From Hymenobacter swuensis DY53 (GTDB lineage: Bacteria > Bacteroidota > Bacteroidia > Cytophagales > Hymenobacteraceae), in assembly GCF_000576555.1 (NCBI RefSeq), contig NZ_CP007145.1, forward strand, positions 2,046,001 through 2,110,000: a DNA stretch of 64,000 bases. Direction: 5' to 3'. Within the stretch, counting starts at the first letter, position 1, and every line of letters begins with the position of its first letter. Shown here piece by piece: positions 37,087 to 47,700 of the stretch. A program made the translations under genes and the position numbers. The notes below the pieces were generated by a model that worked only from the letters and a program-made list of their open reading frames with translations, searched no databases and had not been told where the DNA came from.

Positions 37087-38942
37087 TACATCGTGTACTT
37101 GCGGCCTTTGTTCTGTTGTTTCAGGTAGGCCATCAGCGGCTGGAAGTACTCCACCATGGCGCGGGCCGAGAGGTCTTCGCCGGTTTTTTCCTTCAGCACG
37201 GTACGCCAGTCCTTGCTGGCCCCGGGCCGCATGATGTCGGCCAGGAACGCGCCCACTTCCTTGTTGCCGTAGTAGTTGGTGGCGTGCGGGTCCTGCTTCA
37301 GGATCTGCTTGCTGATGTGGTCGTGCAGCTGGAACAGGATGACGTACGAGAGGGCATAGTCGTAGTACTGCGCGGGGTCGTCGTTGATGTGGGTTTTGGT
37401 GGCCGGGTCGAGGTACTGCTCGCCGCGGGTGGTAGGGGGCACAATGCCCTGATACTGCTTGGCCAGCGCCCACCAGCGGGCGTTGAGCTGGTCGGCAGGC
37501 AGCTTATCGGCGTAGAAGCTGTTCTCCCACTCGCTCATTACCCCCGAGGCAAACGGGATGAATACGGCATAGTTCAGGGCTTCCTTCAGCAGCGTCTGGG
37601 TCTGGTCGGTTTTGGCTTTGGCGTCCACCAGGCCCAGGCCCGCCAGGAAGGGTTTCTGGGTGGCAGCTAGGCCCATGAGGGAGCCCATGGCCTCGTGGTA
37701 GGCGCGGTTGGCCCCGCCGCGCAGCAGGGGTGGCACTTCGGGGTTGGTGTAGGTGAGGTAGTAGTAGATGTGGCCCAGCTCGTGGTGGGTGGTTTCGTAC
37801 CACTCGGTGTTGCCTTCCACGCTCATCAGGCTGCGCACGTCCTGGTTCAGGTCCATGTGCCAGGCCGAGGCGTGGTTGTTCTTCTTATAGGTCGCGCCCT
37901 TGGGCAGCGGGTACAGGCTCGATTTCTCGTAGAACGAGCCGGGCAACGCCGGGAAGCCCAGGCTCTGGTAGAACCGCTCGGCCTGCTGCACCTGCCACTC
38001 GGGGCCTTTTTTGGCCAGCACGGGGTCAATGTTGAGGCCTTTCACGTCCACCATGGCGCTCCAGTCCTGGCCCCAGCGGTTGGGCAGCCAGGAGGCGGGC
38101 AGGTAGTCGGGCACCTGCTTCACGCCGTACTTTTTGGCCAGCTCGTAGCGGGCGTAGGTGTGCAGCTCCCGGTACAGGGGGCGCAGTTCCTCGTTGATTT
38201 TGCGCACCAGCGTCATCATCTCCTCCCGGCTCAGGCCGTAATCGGAGGCCTGGTAGCTGAAGTAGTCGGGGTAGCCCAGGGCCTGCACCGTCTGGTTGCG
38301 CAGGTCGCGCAGGTTCAGCAGCCCGTCCTTGAGGGTGGGGCCGATAGCCTTGCTGGCTTCCCAGATCTGCTGGCGCTTCAGCGGGTTGTTCTCCTTGCGC
38401 AGCAGCTCGTCCAGGTCGTTGGTGGTGACCGATTTGCCCTGGTACTTGTAGTCGAAGCCGTAGAGCTTCTCGGTCTGCTGGGTTTCGGCCTTGATGCGCT
38501 GCTTCACCACCTCAGCAATGGTCTGGGGCGAATTGGCGGCGTTGTAAAGGGCCGTCTGCAGCTGCTTTACCTGAATTTCGGATAATTGGTCTTTGTGCTC
38601 CAGCAGCTCGCGCAGGCGTTGAATATTCTGGGTGGAGCCGGTGAAGGCCGCCATCCGCTCGTTGGCCCGGGCCGTAGCGCCGGCGTTGGCCGTGTCGCCG
38701 GCCACAATGCGGGTGTTAGAGCGCCACTCGGCTTCCGACGACTGCGTGTACAGCCGCACGTACTCGGCCGAATACTCTTTCAGGAACGCCTCGGCCTGCT
38801 CCGGCCACGACGGGGCGGCGGGCTGGGTAGCGGGTTCCGGCTGGGTAGCGGCGGGTGGGGCCGAGGTGACGGGCGCTTTGGCCGTGGGGGCGCAGGAGGC
38901 CAGCACGGCGGCCGTGAGGGTAGGCAGGAGGTAGCGTTTCAT
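37086..38942 (-). CDS. M2 family (ACE-like) zinc metallopeptidase lipoprotein
   Basis: Peptidyl-dipeptidase of the angiotensin-converting-enzyme family, probably digesting peptides in the periplasm. 618 residues from ATG 38942; MKRYLLPTLTAAVLASCAPT is a lipoprotein signal and a Pro/Ala-rich linker follows. The zinc motif HELGH is at 387-391 (WYETTHHELGHIYYY), and the third ligand is the glutamate in AYHEAMGSL about 25 residues later. The helical fold and DYFSYQASDYGLSREEM are typical. The next ORF overlaps its stop codon by one base. Divergent from lgt. Confidence 0.94.
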   Translation of the reverse strand: MKRYLLPTLTAAVLASCAPTAKAPVTSAPPAATQPEPATQPAAPSWPEQAEAFLKEYSAEYVRLYTQSSEAEWRSNTRIVAGDTANAGATARANERMAAFTGSTQNIQRLRELLEHKDQLSEIQVKQLQTALYNAANSPQTIAEVVKQRIKAETQQTEKLYGFDYKYQGKSVTTNDLDELLRKENNPLKRQQIWEASKAIGPTLKDGLLNLRDLRNQTVQALGYPDYFSYQASDYGLSREEMMTLVRKINEELRPLYRELHTYARYELAKKYGVKQVPDYLPASWLPNRWGQDWSAMVDVKGLNIDPVLAKKGPEWQVQQAERFYQSLGFPALPGSFYEKSSLYPLPKGATYKKNNHASAWHMDLNQDVRSLMSVEGNTEWYETTHHELGHIYYYLTYTNPEVPPLLRGGANRAYHEAMGSLMGLAATQKPFLAGLGLVDAKAKTDQTQTLLKEALNYAVFIPFASGVMSEWENSFYADKLPADQLNARWWALAKQYQGIVPPTTRGEQYLDPATKTHINDDPAQYYDYALSYVILFQLHDHISKQILKQDPHATNYYGNKEVGAFLADIMRPGASKDWRTVLKEKTGEDLSARAMVEYFQPLMAYLKQQNKGRKYTM

Positions 38943-39215
38943 AGGGCAGGAAAAATAACTGGAACGTCTGTAAAGGTACACCGCCCGGCGCTGACCGAAA
39001 GGAGAGGAGAAACGCCAGCCGACAACTAGCCAAAATCAAGTTTTTTTCGGTCAGCAGACCATCGAGCTGCGGGAAGTGCAAGGGTACCGGACGCGCTGGA
39101 AAATAAAAGTTGGGGAACACCGCAAGTTTTTGCCGCATCCGGGTCCTAAGGCAGTGCAGCGCCCTTGCTGCCTTAACTGCTCCGGCCCGGAGCTACCCTT
39201 TTCCCGTTGCCGCCT

Positions 39216-40229
39216 ATGACTTCTCTGCTTGCTTACCTGGTCTGGAGTCCGGACCCCGTCATTGCCCAGCTTGGCCCGGTCGCGCTGCGTTGGTACGGAC
39301 TGTTGTTCATGGCGGGTTTTGTGGTGGGCACGCCCGTGTTCCGGCATATTTTCCGCACCGAGCGAGTCTCGCCGCATTGGGTGGATGTGCTGACCCTTTA
39401 CGTGCTGGTGGGCACCGTGGTGGGCGCGCGCCTGGGGCACGTGTTGTTTTACGAGCCCGATATGCTGCTGCACAATCCGCTGGAAGTGTTGAAAGTGTGG
39501 CACGGGGGGCTGGCTTCGCACGGGGCTACGCTGGGTATTCCGCTGGCCTGCTGGCTGTTTGCCCGCAATAACCGGTTTGATGTGCTGTGGGTGCTCGACC
39601 GGATTGTGCTGGTAGTGGCCATTGGCGGGGCGCTCATCCGCCTGGGCAATTTTATGAACTCCGAAATTGGCGGCTACCCCACTACCGTGCCCTGGGCCGT
39701 GGTATTTCCGCGCGACACCGGGCACCTGCTGCCTGCCACCCGCCCGCTGCCCCCCGGAGCCGTGCTGGTAGCCCGCCCCGAACTGCTGCCCACCGGCGAG
39801 GTCCGCCACCAGGAACTGCCCGCCAACTCGCCCATCGGTCCCGACTCCCTAATGGCCGTGCCGCGTCACCCTACCCAGCTCTACGAAGCCCTGTATTGCG
39901 TGCTGCTGGTGGGGGTGCTTTATTACCGCTGGAACCGCACCAAAGAGCGCACCCCGCGCGGGCTGCTGCTCGGTCTGTTTCTGGTGCTGCTGTTCACGCA
40001 GCGCTTCCTGGGCGAATTTCTGAAGGAAGCCCAGGTGGCATTTGAGCAGGACAACCTGCTCAACCAGGGCCAGCTGCTCAGCCTGCCGCCCATTCTGGTG
40101 GGCCTGTGGCTGCTATGGCGCGCCGGCAAGGACCAGCAAAATCCGTACGGCTACGCCCCGCGAGATGTAGACGAGCCTTTGCCAACCGGTCGGATAGTCG
40201 GTTCTTTACCAGCCGCCAACCACAGGTAG
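39216..40229 (+). CDS. lgt: Prolipoprotein diacylglyceryl transferase
   Basis: Attaches diacylglycerol to the lipobox cysteine of prolipoproteins; integral inner-membrane enzyme that serves the many lipoproteins of this window. 337 residues from ATG 39216. Key motifs: LRWYGLLFMAGFVVG, VGARLGHVLFYEP, HGGLASHGATLGIPLA, GALIRLGNFMNSEIGGYPT (the Lgt signature) and PRHPTQLYEALY. An extra loop of about 60 residues, rich in Pro/Leu, lies between the signature and the HPTQLYE motif, as often in Cytophagales. The gene is divergent from the M2 peptidase and is followed after 82 bases by an ECF sigma gene. Confidence 0.96.
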   Translation: MTSLLAYLVWSPDPVIAQLGPVALRWYGLLFMAGFVVGTPVFRHIFRTERVSPHWVDVLTLYVLVGTVVGARLGHVLFYEPDMLLHNPLEVLKVWHGGLASHGATLGIPLACWLFARNNRFDVLWVLDRIVLVVAIGGALIRLGNFMNSEIGGYPTTVPWAVVFPRDTGHLLPATRPLPPGAVLVARPELLPTGEVRHQELPANSPIGPDSLMAVPRHPTQLYEALYCVLLVGVLYYRWNRTKERTPRGLLLGLFLVLLFTQRFLGEFLKEAQVAFEQDNLLNQGQLLSLPPILVGLWLLWRAGKDQQNPYGYAPRDVDEPLPTGRIVGSLPAANHR

Positions 40230-40311
40230 GGCGCGCTATGAATATGCTTTACCTCAAAACTCTGCCTGCGCTTCATTCCCGCTCTTTCATGGCCCTTCAG
40301 CTGCTGCCCGC

Positions 40312-40887
40312 GTGAGTAGTTTCCTTACCGATGCGGAGCTGGTAGCCCAGCTGCAGGCGGGGCAGGCGGCGGCCTTCCGCACGCTGGTCGAGCGGTACCA
40401 GGGGCCTGTGTACCGCACGGCCCTGAGCCTGCTCCGCTCACCCGAAGAGGCTGAGGACGTGGCCCAGGAGGTATTCGTGGAAGTCTATCAGACCATTGGC
40501 CGGTTTCGGGGCGAGGCGGCCCTCAGCACCTGGCTCTACCGCCTGGCTACTTCCCAGGCGCTGAAACAGCGGCGAAAGGCCCGGGCCAAAAAGCGCTTTG
40601 CCTTCCTGACTTCCCTGCTGGGGGCCAACCAGGAAGCACTGCACGAGCGGCCCGACAACCAGCACCCGCTGGCGCTGCTGGAAGGCCGGCAGCAACAGCA
40701 GCAACTCCTCGACGCCATAACCCGCCTGCCGGACAGCCAGCAGGTAGCCTTCACCCTGCGCCACGAGCAGGAGCTGAGCTACGAGGAAATAGCCGCCGTG
40801 CTAGATATCAGCCAGTCCGCCGTCGAGTCCCTGCTGTTTCGCGCCCGGCAAAGCCTGCGCAAATTCCTCCATCCCCATCTAGCCTGA
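40312..40887 (+). CDS. RNA polymerase ECF sigma factor
   Basis: 191 residues starting with GTG at 40312; the ATG 23 bases earlier is out of frame. Region 2 covers RTLVERYQGPVYRTALSLLR and EEAEDVAQEVFVEVYQTIGR, with STWLYRLATSQALKQRRK at its end. Region 4 covers LPDSQQVAFTLRHEQELSYE and EIAAVLDISQSAVESLLFRARQSLRKFL. A Gln-rich stretch near EGRQQQQQLLDA links them. It redirects RNA polymerase to unknown stress or envelope promoters. The next gene, seven bases on, encodes a tiny membrane protein that may be its regulator. Confidence 0.93.
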   Translation: MSSFLTDAELVAQLQAGQAAAFRTLVERYQGPVYRTALSLLRSPEEAEDVAQEVFVEVYQTIGRFRGEAALSTWLYRLATSQALKQRRKARAKKRFAFLTSLLGANQEALHERPDNQHPLALLEGRQQQQQLLDAITRLPDSQQVAFTLRHEQELSYEEIAAVLDISQSAVESLLFRARQSLRKFLHPHLA

Positions 40888-40893
40888 CCTTCC

Positions 40894-41136
40894 ATGTCTA
40901 CTTCCCCGAACCTGCCCGAAGACGACGAAGCCTGGACCGCGCTGCTGCGCTCATGGTCAGAGGGGCCACCGGAGCCGCGGCCTTATTTCTTTACCCGGCT
41001 TCAGGACCGTCTGGCGGCTCAGCAGCCCCAGCCTCTCGCCTTGCCCACGTGGCTGCGTCGCTCGGTGTACGCCTTTTCCGCGGTGGCTCTGGTGCTGGTG
41101 CTGAATGCGGACACAACTTTATCAGCCGTGCGCTAA
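40894..41136 (+). CDS. Small membrane protein after an ECF sigma gene (putative minimal anti-sigma)
   Basis: 80 residues: a cytoplasmic acidic N-terminus with Trp-containing segments (EDDEAWTALLRSWSEGPPEP), a helix (YFFTRLQDRLAAQQ) and one C-terminal membrane segment (SVYAFSAVALVLVLNA). Only six bases separate it from the sigma factor, so the two are co-transcribed. This layout fits an anti-sigma factor reduced to a sigma-binding helix and an anchor; no zinc-binding HxxxCxxC motif is present. The role is inferred from context only. Confidence 0.75.
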   Translation: MSTSPNLPEDDEAWTALLRSWSEGPPEPRPYFFTRLQDRLAAQQPQPLALPTWLRRSVYAFSAVALVLVLNADTTLSAVR

Positions 41137-41176
41137 ACGCCTGCATCCGGACGAGTAGGCTAGCTGCAATGCCCGG

Positions 41177-42121
<945 letters not shown>

Positions 42122-42164
42122 GGTGCAGGCTCAACGCAGGGCCGGCCTGCGGGGTTGCCGGCCG

Positions 42165-42518
42165 CTACCAGTCCAGGCCCAGGTGCTCGGTTAGCCGCTC
42201 CCGCAGCAGGTCCTGCAGAATGTGGTCCATGAACTGGAATTTATCGGGGATGCGGAGGGTAATGAGGCGCTTGCCGGCCAGGGCATCGGGGAATTTCTGG
42301 CGGAGGTAGTCGGCGTGCTTGCGCTCCATTACCACCACTGTATCGGCCCAGCCCAGGTGGCCGGCCGTCACGCGCACCCGCGCCCCGGGCTCGGTGCCGG
42401 CCGAGCGGGCGGCAATGGTCGGGTGGTGGTCGAACAGGCGTTCGGCCGTGAGGCTGCGCCAGCGGTTCTGGCTGCAGATGAACAGGAGTTTGGCGGGGGA
42501 GAGGTCAGGCACGGACAC
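42165..42518 (-). CDS. Small predicted protein tyrosine phosphatase (COG4551-like)
   Basis: 117 residues from ATG 42518. The P-loop CSQNRWRS fits C-x5-R of low-molecular-weight phosphatases (LLFICSQNRWRSLTAERLFD), and an aspartate in RIPDKFQFMDH could be the general acid. ARSAGTEPGARVRVTAGHLG and DTVVVMERKHADYLR are typical of this short family. It is shorter than classic LMW-PTP (about 150). Its substrate is unknown, and activity has hardly been shown for this group. It follows mtfA's start by 43 bases on the same strand, so a joint transcript is possible. Confidence 0.85.
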   Translation of the reverse strand: MSVPDLSPAKLLFICSQNRWRSLTAERLFDHHPTIAARSAGTEPGARVRVTAGHLGWADTVVVMERKHADYLRQKFPDALAGKRLITLRIPDKFQFMDHILQDLLRERLTEHLGLDW

Positions 42519-42648
42519 GGCAGCAATTCAGGGCCCGGCAGCCGGACCATCGGCAAAAGTAAAAAGGCCGGCCGGGATGGCGGCCCGTAAGTGGAATTAG
42601 CGGAATTTTGTAGGTTCCTGCTCCCAACCCCGGCCTGCGGCCCCGCTT

Positions 42649-43263
42649 ATGTCTGCTCCCTTTCCTTTATCCGCTACGCGTCACCAGCTGTACGCGGCCC
42701 GCTCCGAGGCGGCGCTGGTGCAGGGCCTGCGGGAAGACGACGGCCAGGCCTTTGCCGAAATCTACGAGCGGTACTGGCAGCGGCTGCTGACGGCGGCTCA
42801 TCGGCGGCTGGGCTCCCGCGAGGCCGCCGAGGAAGTGGTGCAGGACGTGTTTGTGGGGCTGTGGCACAAGCGGCACGAGCAGACCATCGAGCACCTGGCC
42901 AGCTACCTGCTCACGGCCGTGAAGTACCGCGTGATTGATGCCCTGCGGCAACGCCTCACCCGGGCCGACTACCTGGAACGCGCCCGCCCGCACCTGAGCA
43001 CCACCGACCACAGCACCGAGGAAGCCGTGGCCGCCGCCGACCTGAGCTTTGCGCTGCTGGACAGCCTGCTGCACCTGCCGGAGCATACCCGGGAGGTGTT
43101 CCGGCTGAGCCGGCTGGAGCATCAGTCGGTGCCGGAAATTGCCGAGCACCTACACCTGTCGCGCAAAACCGTGGAATATCACCTCACCCGCGCCCTGAAA
43201 GCCCTGCGCGTGAGCCTGCGCGACTTTCTGCTGCTGCTGGCGGTATGGCAGTGGTGGGAGTGA
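42649..43263 (+). CDS. ECF sigma factor, FecI-like (Bacteroidota sigma-70 family)
   Basis: 204 residues from ATG 42649. Region 2: ALVQGLREDDGQAFAEIYER, SREAAEEVVQDVFVGLWHKR and ASYLLTAVKYRVIDALRQRL. Region 4: LPEHTREVFRLSRLEHQSVP and EIAEHLHLSRKTVEYHLTRA, with a DFLLLLAVWQWW tail. It is the first gene of the glucan locus. FecR and an STN-bearing SusC follow on the same strand, the standard cell-surface signalling set in which sugar uptake releases the sigma factor. There is a 289-base gap before fecR containing a half repeat and a candidate ECF promoter. Confidence 0.93.
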   Translation: MSAPFPLSATRHQLYAARSEAALVQGLREDDGQAFAEIYERYWQRLLTAAHRRLGSREAAEEVVQDVFVGLWHKRHEQTIEHLASYLLTAVKYRVIDALRQRLTRADYLERARPHLSTTDHSTEEAVAAADLSFALLDSLLHLPEHTREVFRLSRLEHQSVPEIAEHLHLSRKTVEYHLTRALKALRVSLRDFLLLLAVWQWWE

Positions 43264-43276
43264 GGTTGCGAAAGGC

Positions 43277-43326
43277 CGTCATGCTGAGCGCAGCGGAGCG
43301 AAGTCGAAGCATCTCTGCCGCTTCGT
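43277..43326. repeat. Half element of the AGCATCTCTACCGCTTCGT family
   Basis: CGTCATGCTGAGCGCAGCGG onward to GCATCTCTGCCGCTTCGT: one arm only, matching the left arm of 55375-55470. It lies 13 bases after the sigma gene's stop, with no matching right arm nearby. Confidence 0.75.
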
Positions 43327-43490
43327 TGTCCTGGTGTTGATTGACTAACCCCGTGGCGGATAAGACGGCAGTGCGCAGCGGCTCCGGCTCGGTGGCTGAA
43401 AAGTGCCGCCAGAACAGTCGATTTTCATTGCTGGAGGCCGATTCCCAGTCGGAAGACAAACTTTTTTATAAAAAAATGCGGGGCTGGCTA

Positions 43491-43516
43491 GGGTTCCACG
43501 CCAGTCAATCGACTGT
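43491..43516 (+). promoter_or_regulatory. Candidate ECF-sigma promoter of fecR
   Basis: GGGTT (43491-43495), 14 bases, then CGACTGT (43510-43516), about 37 bases before the chosen ATG of fecR and just after a T/A-rich tract (CTTTTTTATAAAAAAAT). The boxes resemble -35/-10 elements of ECF-dependent promoters, so the adjacent sigma factor may activate this operon itself. Inference only. Confidence 0.45.
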
Positions 43517-43552
43517 ATCAATAGCCGGCCCCTTCACTTCATGCTGAATGCT

Positions 43553-44578
43553 ATGAATCCAACCGATATTCATTCTTTGCTGCAGCGGTATCAGCGGGGG
43601 GAATGCACGCCCGAAGAAATCCGTGTGGTTGACCAGTGGTACGACCTGCTGAACCACGAGCAGGTACCGCCGGAGCTGACTCCGGCCGAGCAGGCCGAAG
43701 TACGGGCGGCCATGTGGCAGCGCATTGAGGGCCAGACGCTGCAGGCCGAGGACCTGAGCCCACCGGTCCGGCCGCTGCGGCCCTGGTACGGGCGGGTGGG
43801 CCGCTGGGCCGCCGCGGCGGCTCTGGCGGCGGCCGTGGGCGTAGGGGCCCAGCAGCTCCTGACGCGGCCGGCAGCCCCGGCACCCGTTGCCACGGCCCAG
43901 GCCAGCCGCTGGCAGCTATATACCAACGCCACCACGCAGCCCCATACCATCCGCCTCGCCGATGGTACCACCGTGCGGGTAGCGCCGGGCGGGCAACTGA
44001 AGTATCCGGGACGGTTTGCCGCGCAGCACCGCACGGTGTACCTGCAGGGCGAGGCGTTTTTTGAAGTCGCCCACGACAAAGCCCATCCGTTCCGGGTGTA
44101 CACCCGCCAGGTGGTAACGACCGTGCTGGGCACCAGCTTCCGGGTGCAGGCCCCGCTGAGCGAAGCACCCGTGGTGGTGCAGGTGCGCACCGGGCGCGTG
44201 CGGGTACAGCCGCTGCCGGGCGGGTCGGCTGCGCCGGTACCGGCGGGGCTGGTGCTGCTACCCAACCAGCAGGCCGTGTACTCGCCGCAGCGCCACGCGC
44301 TGGCCCGCGAGCTGGTGGCCGAGCCGCAGCAAGTAGCCGCGCAGTCGTTTGTGTTCGACGACCGGCCCGTGACGGAAGTGCTGGCCGCGCTGGAAAAAGC
44401 CTACGGCGTGACCATCGAGTACGACGCGGCGGCGCTGGCCGGCTGCACCGTGACGCTTCACTTGCCAGACGCCTCCCTCTACGACAAGCTGGACGTGCTC
44501 TGCAAAACCCTGGGAGCCAGCTACCAGCAAGCCGACGCCCGCATCCTGTTCCGCAGCCCCGGCTGCGCCGCCCGCTAA
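43553..44578 (+). CDS. FecR family anti-sigma/sensor protein
   Basis: 341 residues. The ATG at 43553 was chosen (MNPTDIHSLLQRYQRGECTP matches family starts); an ATG at 43541 would add four residues. Residues 1-75 form the cytoplasmic sigma-binding part, one membrane segment lies at about 84-100 (WAAAAALAAAVGVGAQQLL), then the periplasmic FecR domain (TIRLADGTTVRVAPGGQLKY, AFFEVAHDKAHPFRVYTRQV, VVTTVLGTSFRVQ) and a C-terminal DUF4974 (FDDRPVTEVLAALEKAYGVT). It relays a signal from the STN domain of SusC to the sigma factor. Confidence 0.94.
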   Translation: MNPTDIHSLLQRYQRGECTPEEIRVVDQWYDLLNHEQVPPELTPAEQAEVRAAMWQRIEGQTLQAEDLSPPVRPLRPWYGRVGRWAAAAALAAAVGVGAQQLLTRPAAPAPVATAQASRWQLYTNATTQPHTIRLADGTTVRVAPGGQLKYPGRFAAQHRTVYLQGEAFFEVAHDKAHPFRVYTRQVVTTVLGTSFRVQAPLSEAPVVVQVRTGRVRVQPLPGGSAAPVPAGLVLLPNQQAVYSPQRHALARELVAEPQQVAAQSFVFDDRPVTEVLAALEKAYGVTIEYDAAALAGCTVTLHLPDASLYDKLDVLCKTLGASYQQADARILFRSPGCAAR

Positions 44579-44783
44579 CTCCGTTTTGACTTTGCCTCTT
44601 CGTTCTGCCTTGCCTGCTACCTGCCTATGATGCACTGACTTCTGCCGTACGCGTTGCTTTTCGCGGCCCCACAACTCCCTCCTGGTCGGCTTCCCACGCC
44701 CGGCTTGTGGTAGTGCCGCCTCTTTCCGGTTTCCGGCGCCGCTGCCGTCTGGCGGGGCGCGTTTCACCAATTCCCACCTTTCC

Positions 44784-47700
44784 ATGAACCACCCCCTACA
44801 CGCCTTTTCGCCCTTTTCCTGGAAAAGGGCGGCACTGCTGCAGCCGCTGTGTATCACGCTGCTGAGCAGTGGCCTCGCCACCGCCGCCACGCTGCCCACC
44901 GCGGCGCAGGAGTTTCTGGAGAAGCCCATTACCCTGCAGGCGCAGAACGAGACGGTTCACACCGTGCTGAGCAAAATCGAAACTCAGGCCGATATCCGCT
45001 TCCAGTACAGCCGCCAGCTGATTGGGGCCAGCCGCCGGGTTACCATTCAGGCCACCGGCCAGCCGCTGGCCGAAGTGCTGCACGCCCTGCTCGACCCGTT
45101 GCGCATTGCCTATGAGCCCATTACCAGCGGCATTATTCTGAAGCCCGCCGCCGTGGCCGCTGCTACGGCCGATGTGACCGTAACCGGCCGCGTGGTGGAC
45201 GAGAAAGGGGCCGCCCTGCCCGGCGTGAACGTGGTGGTAAAAGGCACCAGCACCGGCACCCAGACCGACGGTGACGGCCGCTACACCCTGCAGGCTCCCG
45301 AGGGTGCCACGCTGGTGTTTTCCTTCGTGGGCTACACCATTCAGGAGGTGCCGCTCAACGGCCGCACCACGCTGGATGTCAACCTTGCCCCCGACTCGCA
45401 GGCCCTGAATGAGGTAGTGGTGGTGGGCTACGGCACCCAGCGCAAAACCGACGTGACCGGGGCCGTGGCCCGCATTGAGGCCGCCGAAATAGTGAACCAG
45501 CCGGTGCAGACGCCCACCCAGGCGCTCCAGGGCAAAACCGCCGGCGTACAGATTACCACCGACGGCACCCCCAACGCCCAACCCACGGTGCGCATCCGGG
45601 GCACGGGCACGCTGCTGGCCGGGGCCAACCCGCTCTACGTGGTAGACGGCGTGCAAACCACCGACATCCGCAACCTGAGCAACTCCGATATCGAGACGAT
45701 TGACGTGCTCAAGGATGCCTCGGCGGCGGCTATTTACGGGGTGCGCGGGGCCAACGGCGTGATTATCGTGACTACCAAAAAGGGCAAGCAGGGCAAGCCG
45801 GTGCTCAGCTACAACACCACGGTGGGCTTCAAGCAGGCCGCTCACCTGGTGAAAATGGCCGATGCCCGGCAGTATACTGATTACCTGCGCAGCACTTCGC
45901 CCAACATCACGCTGCCCACCAGCTCCGCCGATACTGACTGGTACGACCAGCTGCTGCGGCGGGCCATGTACCAAAACCACAACCTGGCCGTGTCGGGGGC
46001 GAATGAGAGCGTGCGGTACTACTTCAGCGGCAACCTGCTGCAGGACGACGGGCTGGCCATCCAGAACAAGTTCTCCCGCCTCACGGTGCGCTCCAACACC
46101 GATTTCACCATCTCGCCTAAGTTCAGCATCAACTCACAGGCCTCGTTCAGCCGGGCCAACACCCGCGACGTGAACTTTGGGGCGGCCTTCCAGAACGCCT
46201 ACCGGGCCTCCCCGCTGATTACGGCCAAAGAAGGCGGCCGCTACGGCAACACCTCGGCCTTCGGCAACGTGGGCAACCCGCTGCTCGACATCGAGAAGAA
46301 CAACAACCGCTCCTACGAAAACCGCCTGCAGGGCAACGTGGGCCTGAATTTCCTGCCCGTGGAGGGGCTCACGCTGCGCTCGGCCATCAACGTGGACGTG
46401 ATCTTCAACAACCGTCGCAACTACAACTACCAGTACCTCAACGACGAGGCCACGTTCCTGACGGCCGGCGGCAACCAGCGCAACCCCCAGAGCAGCCTGG
46501 AAGTAACCCAGATCAACGGCTCCCGCTACCTCTGGGAAAACACGGCCACCTACCAGCGCATCCTCGCCGAAAAGCACAACCTGACGCTGCTGGCCGGCAC
46601 GGTGATGGAGGAGGGCAACACCACCTCCCTCTCGGGCCTGCGCCGCAACGTGCCCGAGGACCCCAACCAGTGGTACCTGGGCACCGGCGACCCGAACACC
46701 AGCGTGAACGGCTCCCCAGCCCTGGGCAAGGACCGCCGCCTCTCGTTCCTGGGCCGCATCAACTACGCCTTCGCCGACAAGTACCTGCTCACTACCAACG
46801 TGCGCTATGATGGTACTTCCAAATTCAACTCCAGCCAGCGCTGGGGCCTGTTTCCGTCCCTGGGGCTGGGCTGGATTCTGACCGAGGAAGGCTTCCTCAA
46901 GGATCAGAACGTGCTGAACTTCCTGAAGCTGCGCGCCAGCTACGGCCAGCTCGGCAACGACCAGATTGACCCCAACTCCTACATCACCACGGCCGAAACC
47001 AACATTCCGTACGTGTTCAACGGGCAGCCGGTGCTGGGCGCGGTAATCAGCCAGATCAAGGACCGGGACGTGCGCTGGGAGGTAACCACCGAGTACGACG
47101 CGGCCGTGGAGTTTGCCACGCTGGACAACCACCTCTCGGGTGAGGTGACTTACTACCGCAAGAAAACCACCGATGCGCTGATTCCGGTGAACATTCCGGC
47201 CCTGTTCGGTGACCCCGATAACCAGTACATCACCAACGCCGCCGACATCAGCAACCGGGGCGTGGAAGCGGCCCTGACCTGGCGCAACACGGTGGGGGAG
47301 AACTTCAGCTACAACTTTGGGGTGAATGCCACCTTCAACAAAAACCGCATCGAGAACCTGAACGGCGGGCAGGCCCTGTTCGGCGGGGCCAACAACGTCA
47401 CGCGCTCCGATAACGGGGTGGCCGCCGGCGCGTTCTACGTGCTGAAGGCAGACGGCGTGTTCCAGAACCAGGCCGAAATTGACGCCTACCCGCGTTACAC
47501 CTTCTTCACGCCCCAGCCCGGCGACCTGAAGTACGCCGACACCAACAACGACGGCACCATTGACCTGCGCGACCGGGTGTACGCTGGTTCCTACCAGCCG
47601 CCCATGTACTTCGGCATCAACGGCGGGCTGAATTACCGGGGGCTGGATTTCTCCTTCGTGTTCAGCGGCAACGTGAACAACGACGTGTACAACCGCAAAA

